A DNA stretch of 64,000 nucleotides from Bryobacterales bacterium (GTDB lineage Bacteria; Acidobacteriota; Terriglobia; Bryobacterales; Bryobacteraceae): positions 1 through 64,000 of the forward strand of contig JADJWL010000010.1 in assembly GCA_016716385.1 (NCBI GenBank), in the 5' to 3' direction. The number at the start of each line of letters is the position of its first letter. Within the stretch, counting starts at the first letter, position 1. A program made the position numbers and the translations under genes. The notes below the pieces were generated by a model. The model was not told the origin of the DNA and ran no database searches. It saw only the letters and a program-made list of their open reading frames with translations. Of this stretch, positions 57,907 through 64,000 are shown piece after piece.

Positions 57907-58803
57907 TCATCTTAGGGGTTTTGACGGCACGGCCGGATCTTCCGTGTAGTCCGGGGCTGGGCGCGTATACCGGGCGAAGTAGAACCACGACTGGACCTTG
58001 TCCCGGGAGAGGTTGAACACCGTGTGCACGGTCTCGCCGTTCGGCGGAGCGATGAAGCCAGTGTGGGCGGGCATGTCGCGGATCTCACTGCCCAGCATCA
58101 GAAGCGCAGGTTCATCCGGCAGCATCTTGGTCCAAACCTCTTCCCAGTCCGGCGGATGGGGGTGAGGGGAGCCGATTGTCATCGGCGCCATGTAGACGAT
58201 CAGAATCTTCTCATTCGGATGCAGCCCGTCAGACGGATGGAAGAGGTTCTTCGCCATGTAGCTCCAATGAGCGTTCTTCTCGGCGATGGGAAGGACGTGG
58301 ACGTCCTTCACGAGAATGTCCTTGCGCGGTGTGACGCCCGCCGGGTTCTCCCAGCGCAGCATCAGCATCTCGAGCGGCGTATCGCCCAGATTCGTCAAAC
58401 GGTGTGGCTGGTCGGGCGGGATCAAAAACGTGATCCCTTCGCGCAGATCCCAATATTCCTTCCCATTGTCCAGCCGCCCTTCGCCGCGTTCGACAAAGAA
58501 GATGAACTGGTCAGGGTACCTGGACAGCGGCGTCACGTTGCGAGGGAGCAGCGTCGCCGTGGCGAAGTCCTTGCGGTATTGCAGGACCGCGCCCGGATCG
58601 CCCGGCTTGTGCGGATCGCCGGCCGTGAGAATCGAGCGCGTCAGCATCACCTCGTGGGACACACGCGCGAGCGACTGGAATGGGTTGCCGATGTAGCGGT
58701 CGGGATCGACGCCCATCTTCTCGTTTGAGGGAAAGGCGCGAAACTGGGCGCACAACGGGAGTCCGGAAAGCAGGACGGAGGCAACAAGCAAAGCGCGGAG
58801 CAT
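57907..58803 (-). CDS. Cupin-domain secreted protein
   Basis: 298 residues. A signal peptide (MLRALLVASVLLSGLPLCAQ) leads to a cupin region: FIFFVERGEGRLDNGKEYWD, ITFLIPPDQPHRLTNLGDTP, with the second metal-ligand-like HPHPPDWEEVW. The exact enzymatic role is unknown. TAAGAT lies 8 nt upstream of the ATG at 58803, fitting a leaderless start. Confidence 0.75.
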   Translation of the reverse strand: MLRALLVASVLLSGLPLCAQFRAFPSNEKMGVDPDRYIGNPFQSLARVSHEVMLTRSILTAGDPHKPGDPGAVLQYRKDFATATLLPRNVTPLSRYPDQFIFFVERGEGRLDNGKEYWDLREGITFLIPPDQPHRLTNLGDTPLEMLMLRWENPAGVTPRKDILVKDVHVLPIAEKNAHWSYMAKNLFHPSDGLHPNEKILIVYMAPMTIGSPHPHPPDWEEVWTKMLPDEPALLMLGSEIRDMPAHTGFIAPPNGETVHTVFNLSRDKVQSWFYFARYTRPAPDYTEDPAVPSKPLR

Positions 58804-59045
58804 GATCAAGGATCTTATCGCGGATCCCCTGTCTCCGGAGAAAGATGTCCAGCTTCCCTCAGGGACCGGCAATGAAGCTGTTCGCCTTGGCAAGATCCGG
58901 ACTGGGAAAGCGGAAACCGGCGAAAGGCCGCACATGCCCTCCGCTGCAGCGGAACACCGTCCTGGCCGTTAGGACCCCTCTCAAGCCGCGCGTAGGTCGT
59001 CCTGGGATCGAGGCTGCGCTGCTCCCTGGGGAGGGGTCCCGGCCC
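58804..59045. other. 242-bp intergenic region with inverted repeat
   Basis: No gene is seen. GGACCCCTC (58972-58980) and GAGGGGTCC (59031-59039) can pair with a 50-nt loop, next to the stop of the subtilase gene; a short palindrome CCGCTGCAGCGG is at 58941-58952. This may be a terminator-like structure for the subtilase transcript. Confidence 0.45.
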
Positions 59046-61727
59046 CTACTTCACCGTGACCAATACCGCTTTCGACGGCGCCCCTCCGATCGTCAGCAAC
59101 ATCGGGTAGGTGCCCGGAGGCAACTGCGGCACGATGAGGTTGACCTGCAGCAGCGCCACGAAGCCCGGCGTCAGCCCTGAGAAGAACGGTTTCACCACCG
59201 TGTCGCCGATTTTCACCGTCGTCTCGCCGGTCGCGAGTGAAAGCGGGTCGCCCGAGGGGGCCGCGGGCGAGCCTGTCGACACCGGGTTGTCTACCGCGCC
59301 CTGCCCCGTCGCGTAGACGACTAACGAGCTGCCCGCCGCCGCCGGTTTGTCCGCGCTGTTGATGGAGCCATCCGCGTTCACCGCCACTGCACGGCTTTCC
59401 CCGTATTGCAGGACCCCCGGCGCGCTCGGCGAGACTGTGAAGTCGACCGTCGCCGCCGGAGCCCCGTCAATCGAAACCGTTGCCGTCGCCGGTCCTGCCG
59501 CCACTTCAAACGGGACCTGCAGATTGATCTGTGCGGGGCTGACATAAAACAGCGGCGCGGGAACCCCGTTGACGCTGACGCTGGTCCCTCCAAGCACCGC
59601 CGGCATCGGCAGTTGTGAGTTGACTACCTCCTGCGCCGCCAGCCGGTTGCCAAAAATGGACGCGAAGGAACCCGGCGCGACGTCGCCCCAGACGAAGCTC
59701 GCGCCGTTCGTCAGCGCGCACGCCGGGATGTTCGTCGTCTGAGCATCCAGTGTTCCGCTCACTCCAATCTGGACATAACGGCGGATGCCCCCGCCGTCCA
59801 CGCGGAAAACGCTGGCGCCCGGTCTGTCACCGGTCTTGGCGCGCACGAACGTCAGGCCCGGAACACCTTCCGGCGCCCGGTCGAGTTCCAGGACCTCGCC
59901 TCCGCACAGCGCCGTGACGGTGATCGGCTCGTCCACCGGCACGCCCGAGCGGTCCAGAAGCCGAAGCCCAAAAGTCGTCTCCCCGGCCGGCTCCTGTGCG
60001 TCTTTCCCCTCCGGGTTTTCGAGAACCGTGATCGACGAAGCCGTCGTGGAGGACACCGCGTACCAGTAGGGAACCGTCACCGCAGTCTGGTTCGCGTCGG
60101 ATCGGATGACAATCCGGCCCTGGTACTCGCCTTCAGCCAGACCCGTGCCTGAAAAACGCACCTGGACCGCCGCCGCTTCGCCCGGGTTAATCGCAAAAGC
60201 TCCGCTCGAAAGCACGGGCTGCGCCTGAGAGCCAGGGAACGGGTTTACCGTCAGCGTGTAATTCGCCCGGCTCGATCCGAGGTTCACCATCACCAGATTC
60301 TGCGCGAGGTCCACCGTGCCCTCGCCGGCGCCGAACTTGATCGCCGTCGGGCTCACGGCGGTGGTCGCCTGCAGCGCCGCCATCATGTCCAGGCGCCCCG
60401 CGCCGGCAAACCGGATGGGGGCCGCCTGTCCGTTTGCGTAAACCAGCGGCTCCGCGGTGTTGATCAGCAGCGATCGGTAGGTGAGCGGAGTCAACCCCGG
60501 CCTGGCCGCCTTGAGCAGCGCGGCCGCCCCTGCCACCACAGGAGTGGCGAAACTTGTGCCTTGGGTGACCGTCCACGGTTCTCCGTTCTTCAGCGTGCTA
60601 TCCGCCGTCAGAAAACTGTCGCCTGTCGCCAGCACGTCCGGTTTGAGGCCCGGCCCGAAGTTGGGTCCGCGGCTCGAGAAATCCGACACCCGCCTGGGAT
60701 CCTTTGGTGTGATCTGGTCGCCCTCAATTCCGCGGTTGTTCGACGAAGACCCCACGGTGATTGCCAGCGGGGCCGTTCCCGGGCTGTTGATGGTGTTTTC
60801 GTCCGGCCCGGCATTTCCGGCCGCGGCGATCACCAGCACCCCCGCTTCCACTGCTGCCTGCACGGCGGCTACCTGCGGGTCGCTGGCCGGATCGGCCGGG
60901 ATGTCGCTGCCCAAGCTCATGTTGATGACGTCCATCCCGTCCTTGACGGCGTCGTCGATCCCCTTGATGATGCTTTCCGTTGAGCCGCCCCCCGTGTTGC
61001 CGAGCACCTTATAGTTGCCCAGGTACGCGGCCGGCGCCGCGCCCGCAATTGTGATTCCCCTGATTTCCCAGCCTACCCCCGCCGCGGCGAAAGCGGCGTT
61101 TGTCCCGTGCCCGACGAAATCCCTGGCGTCCGTGCCGTAATTGGCTTCGTTCAGCGATTCGTAACTCCGTGCCACGATCACCTTGGAATTGACCAGCCCC
61201 TGGTTCTGCGGCCCGCTGACCTGTGGGAAGCCCTCCAACGCCGGCAGATCCCCGGCGAATCCCGGGTGCGTATTGTCGATACCGGAGTCCAGAATCGCGA
61301 TCTTCATCCCCGCTCCTGCCTGTGCGTAGCCGCCCACCCGGCCCCAGGCATCAGGGACCTTGTGTATCGTCAGCGCCCCGTCGAGCCGCGCCCTTACCTG
61401 CCGGACCGGGTGCACCCGCGCGACGCCTGGCAGTTGCCTCAACTCGGCAAGGCGGTCGTCGGAGACCCGCACGAACAGGCCATTGAAGACCGTGTCCACC
61501 GAGTCCCGCACATCGCCGCCCAGGCGCATGACGGCCCTACGAACCTGCTGCTGCTCGGCGGCGAGCGCCTCCCTGCGCTCCGTGGCGGCCTGCCTGGTCC
61601 CGCCGCGTTTGGCGGCGTATGTCGCGGCCGGTTCCCCGGCAAGCTCAAGAATATACCGGCCGCTTATAGTCTGCGCCTGGGCTACGCCAAGCGTAAGCAG
61701 TCCTAGAACGACCAATGTCAGTCTCAT
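59046..61727 (-). CDS. S8 subtilisin-type protease with TIGR03437 C-terminal domain
   Basis: 893 residues. The signal peptide (MRLTLVVLGLLTLGVAQA) is followed by an inhibitor-like propeptide, then the catalytic domain: Asp in KIAILDSGIDNTHPGF, His in VGHGTNAAFAAAG, and Ser in VTQGTSFATPVVAGAAALLK. After beta-sandwich regions the last ~230 residues form the Solibacter-type TIGR03437 domain (FASIFGNRLA, LFYVSPAQINLQVPFEVAAG, VYATGQGAVDNP). It should be exported. The His motif has Asn (GTN) where GTH is usual, but the triad is complete. Confidence 0.92.
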   Translation of the reverse strand: MRLTLVVLGLLTLGVAQAQTISGRYILELAGEPAATYAAKRGGTRQAATERREALAAEQQQVRRAVMRLGGDVRDSVDTVFNGLFVRVSDDRLAELRQLPGVARVHPVRQVRARLDGALTIHKVPDAWGRVGGYAQAGAGMKIAILDSGIDNTHPGFAGDLPALEGFPQVSGPQNQGLVNSKVIVARSYESLNEANYGTDARDFVGHGTNAAFAAAGVGWEIRGITIAGAAPAAYLGNYKVLGNTGGGSTESIIKGIDDAVKDGMDVINMSLGSDIPADPASDPQVAAVQAAVEAGVLVIAAAGNAGPDENTINSPGTAPLAITVGSSSNNRGIEGDQITPKDPRRVSDFSSRGPNFGPGLKPDVLATGDSFLTADSTLKNGEPWTVTQGTSFATPVVAGAAALLKAARPGLTPLTYRSLLINTAEPLVYANGQAAPIRFAGAGRLDMMAALQATTAVSPTAIKFGAGEGTVDLAQNLVMVNLGSSRANYTLTVNPFPGSQAQPVLSSGAFAINPGEAAAVQVRFSGTGLAEGEYQGRIVIRSDANQTAVTVPYWYAVSSTTASSITVLENPEGKDAQEPAGETTFGLRLLDRSGVPVDEPITVTALCGGEVLELDRAPEGVPGLTFVRAKTGDRPGASVFRVDGGGIRRYVQIGVSGTLDAQTTNIPACALTNGASFVWGDVAPGSFASIFGNRLAAQEVVNSQLPMPAVLGGTSVSVNGVPAPLFYVSPAQINLQVPFEVAAGPATATVSIDGAPAATVDFTVSPSAPGVLQYGESRAVAVNADGSINSADKPAAAGSSLVVYATGQGAVDNPVSTGSPAAPSGDPLSLATGETTVKIGDTVVKPFFSGLTPGFVALLQVNLIVPQLPPGTYPMLLTIGGAPSKAVLVTVK

Positions 61728-61847
61728 GATGGTGTGTGCTTCCCCTCGATCCGGTGCTGGCTGATGATGCGCCGCACGAAACTTGCCAGTCCGGCGCTTC
61801 CCAGTCGCTACCAAAGTGTAAGCGATTTATCAACTATCCTGATTCTC

Positions 61848-62597
61848 ATGGAACAGTTGCTCGAAGGCCGTGTCGCGCTGGTCACCGGCGGAGGCCGAGG
61901 CATCGGCAAAGCGATCGCCGCGCGCCTGGCGGAGGCGGGCGCGTCCGTGGTGATCGCGAGCCGCAAGGCGGAGATCCTCGAAGCCGCCGCCGCGGAACTG
62001 CCCGGCAAAGTGGTCGCGATCCCCTGCCACATCGGCCGCAAGGACCAGGTAGAGGCGCTCGTGGCGCGGATCGAGGCGGATCTCGGCAGCGTCGATATCC
62101 TCGTGAACAATGGAGCTACGGCCCTTGGACAGGGCCCGGCGCTGGAGGTCACCGAGGAGGCGCTGCTCAAGACGTTCGAGATTAACGTGGTCGCGGCGCA
62201 CCGGCTGATCCGGCTGATCGCGCCGGGGATGCAGCGGAAAGGCAGAGGCGTGGTGATCAACGTCGCGTCGATCGCCGGGATCCGCCCGCAGGAGCAGGGA
62301 CTCGCCTACAGCGCGTCCAAGGCCGCGCTCATCATGGTCACGCGGAGTTGGGCCGTGGAACTCGGACGCTGGGGCGTCCGGGTCAATGCCATCGCGCCCG
62401 GGTTGATCAAGACCGATTTCAGCGCCTACTTCTGGGAAAGCGAAGAACACATGCGCCGGCTGGAGGCGACACAGCCCCTCCCGCGCGTCGGGTTGCCCGA
62501 AGAAGTAGCCGGGATGGCGCTCTATCTCGCCTCCGATCAGGCCTCCTTCGTCACCGGACAGACGTTCGTTGTGGATGGTGGCGCGACCTGCGCCTGA
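61848..62597 (+). CDS. Short-chain dehydrogenase/reductase
   Basis: 249 residues, normal for classical SDRs. The cofactor motif is TGGGRGIGKAIAARLAEAG, the structural motif is VNNGAT (usually NNAG), the active-site Ser is in NVASIAG and Tyr-x-x-x-Lys is in AYSASKAALI. The end FVTGQTFVVDGGATCA is typical. The substrate is unknown. The ATG at 61848 lies 7 nt after TATCCT. Confidence 0.93.
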   Translation: MEQLLEGRVALVTGGGRGIGKAIAARLAEAGASVVIASRKAEILEAAAAELPGKVVAIPCHIGRKDQVEALVARIEADLGSVDILVNNGATALGQGPALEVTEEALLKTFEINVVAAHRLIRLIAPGMQRKGRGVVINVASIAGIRPQEQGLAYSASKAALIMVTRSWAVELGRWGVRVNAIAPGLIKTDFSAYFWESEEHMRRLEATQPLPRVGLPEEVAGMALYLASDQASFVTGQTFVVDGGATCA

Positions 62598-62614
62598 TAT
62601 ATTATCTGAATCCG

Positions 62615-64000
62615 ATGCGATCCATTCGAGCCCTGACGCTGCTTGCCGCGACGCTCGGGAGCGCTGTCGCGCACGATGGCTACCGCGTCATCGAATCCCG
62701 CTGCCTGCAGTGCCACGGGGAAGCAGTGGCACTGTCCGGACTGAAGCTGAATTCGAGAGAAGGTGCTCTGCGGGGCGGTTCGCGCGGCGCTGCCGTTACG
62801 CCGGGCGATGCGCGGGCGAGCCTGCTCTGGCAACTCCTGAACCACGCTCAGGCGCCAGCGATGCCGCCTACCGGCAGGCTGGCGGATGGCGAGATCGCCG
62901 CGGTCCGCGATTGGATCGATTCCGGCTTTGCGTGGCCTTCTGAAACGAAGGCTGTGCGCAGTGAGTGGTGGGCGTTTCGCAAGCCGGACCGGCCCCCCGC
63001 GCCGCCGGGCGACGCGGCGGTCGACGCGTTCCTGGACCGGGCGATGCGCGCCAAGGGCCTCCATCCCGCGCCCGAGGCGGACCGCCGGACGCTGGTCCGG
63101 CGCGCCTACCGCAATCTGCACGGGCTGCCGCCCACTCCGGAACAGGTGGATGCTTTTCTGCGCGATGACTCCCCCGACGCTTGGGCGAAGCTGATTGACG
63201 CGCTGCTCGAATCCCCGCGCTACGGGGAAAAATGGGGCCGCTTCTGGCTCGACCTGGTGCGCTACGGCGACACCGCCGGCTTCGAGACCGACCCCTATCA
63301 CCTCGATGCCTGGCGGTACCGCGACTACGTCATCAAGTCCGCCAACGAAGACAAACCCTACGACCGGTTCATCCGGGAGCAACTCGCGGGCGACGAGATG
63401 TGGCCCGGCGATGCAGCCGCGGTTACCGCGACCGGCTACTTCCGCGTCGGACCGCACCGCGACCTGCAAGTGAAGGTCGAAGAACAGAACCGGATCGAGA
63501 AGCTCTCCGACTATGTCGAGACGACCTCCGGCGTCTTTCTCGGCCTGACGCTTGGCTGCGCCCGCTGCCACGATCACAAGTTCGACCCCCTGCCGCAGCG
63601 CGATTTCCTCCGCATGCAGGCGATCTTCGAACCGGCCGTGAACCGGCGTCACATGCTGCAGCCGCTTGCCCTGCTGAGCGATGTTTCGTATACGAAGCGT
63701 GAGTTCAAGCTCTGGCAGATCGGAGCGCAGGTGGCGAGCCTCTACGCGCCGTATGAGAAGCAACTCCGGCGGCAGAAGCTGGCCGGTCTGCCGGACTCCG
63801 TCCTCAAGGCTTTCGAAACGCCCCAGGATCAGCGCTCGGCCGAACAGCAGGCGCTGGTCACCGAGTACAACCGGCAGGCGCGGGTGGCAGAAGACGAAAT
63901 TCGCGAGGCGCTCTCGGCGGAGGACCGCGAGACGCTGGACGCCGTCGAGAAGCGGCTGGTGACAATCTTCCGCGGTTATGGCCCGCCGCCATTCGTCGAT
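62615..64000 (+). CDS. PSD1 (DUF1549) cytochrome c protein, cut at the window end
   Basis: 462 codons visible with no stop before the end of the window. Signal peptide MRSIRALTLLAATLGSAVAH, then a c-type heme site CLQCH at residues 30-34 (planctomycete cytochrome C module), followed by a DUF1549 region: LVRRAYRNLHGLPPTPEQVD, YGEKWGRFWLDLVRYGDTAG and a second CxxCH in LGCARCHDHKFDPLPQRDF. A DUF1553 domain should follow beyond the window. Such exported proteins are abundant in planctomycetes and Solibacter-like bacteria and are of unsettled function. A TATTAT box lies 9 nt before the ATG. Confidence 0.92.
   Translation, partial: MRSIRALTLLAATLGSAVAHDGYRVIESRCLQCHGEAVALSGLKLNSREGALRGGSRGAAVTPGDARASLLWQLLNHAQAPAMPPTGRLADGEIAAVRDWIDSGFAWPSETKAVRSEWWAFRKPDRPPAPPGDAAVDAFLDRAMRAKGLHPAPEADRRTLVRRAYRNLHGLPPTPEQVDAFLRDDSPDAWAKLIDALLESPRYGEKWGRFWLDLVRYGDTAGFETDPYHLDAWRYRDYVIKSANEDKPYDRFIREQLAGDEMWPGDAAAVTATGYFRVGPHRDLQVKVEEQNRIEKLSDYVETTSGVFLGLTLGCARCHDHKFDPLPQRDFLRMQAIFEPAVNRRHMLQPLALLSDVSYTKREFKLWQIGAQVASLYAPYEKQLRRQKLAGLPDSVLKAFETPQDQRSAEQQALVTEYNRQARVAEDEIREALSAEDRETLDAVEKRLVTIFRGYGPPPFVD

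Overview
High-GC (about 65%) bacterial chromosome fragment, most likely an acidobacterium of the Solibacter/Bryobacter group. The evidence is a subtilase ending in a Solibacter-type TIGR03437 domain, an Oar-like TonB receptor with a carboxypeptidase-regulatory N-terminus, a DUF1549-type (PSD1) cytochrome, a carboxypeptidase-regulatory/TPR protein and many short-leader start sites. This is an inference from gene content; no 16S rRNA or tRNA gene was seen.

Layout. 1-2.7 kb: two genes (an SH3-domain protein and an N-acyl-D-amino-acid deacylase) broken by many single-base frameshifts, probably low-quality sequence or decay. 2.8-5.4 kb (minus): a lone, frameshifted phage-type terminase large subunit with two small companions and a 90-bp tandem repeat carrying a REP-like palindrome. 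5.57-22.1 kb: a complete type I-G (formerly I-U) CRISPR-Cas locus. It has a 67-repeat array read leftward, a leader, cas4-cas1 fusion and cas2 on the minus strand, and cas3-csx17(cas8)-csb1(cas7)-csb2(cas5/6) on the plus strand. A Y1/HUH (REP-associated, IS200-like) transposase gene sits 9 bp upstream of cas2, in the same transcription unit as the adaptation genes. 22.0-28.2 kb: a YCII protein with an aberrant read-through tail, a GH88 hydrolase, a SET-domain protein and a 1291-residue topoisomerase III-RecQ-HRDC fusion. 28.2-30.2 kb: a lower-GC insertion, bracketed by a 180-bp direct duplication of the HRDC-coding end of that fusion, with an orphan gene and a frameshifted secreted OB-fold/TM/zinc-ribbon protein. 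30.2-43.5 kb: XRE/substrate-binding regulator, TonB receptor, aceE, a decaying ParDE-like pair, a ceramidase-like hydrolase and small zinc proteins. 43.6-51.5 kb: PfkB kinase, MurJ, a coiled-coil zinc-ribbon protein, a copA-csoR copper operon with two candidate CsoR operators, GNAT and Maf. 51.5-64 kb: a sugar-acid style operon (MFS with a frameshift, OYE-family reductase, GarD/UxaA-type dehydratase), envelope proteins, TPR protein, cupin, subtilase, SDR and a PSD1 cytochrome cut by the window edge.

How it works together: the CRISPR effector operon and the adaptation operon diverge from one 247-bp region, and the adaptation operon points at the leader and array. The effector genes are lower in GC than the adaptation genes and the surroundings, which suggests the modules have different histories. 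The HUH protein within the adaptation unit, the REP-like palindromes nearby, and the HRDC-flanked insertion are the observations most worth following.
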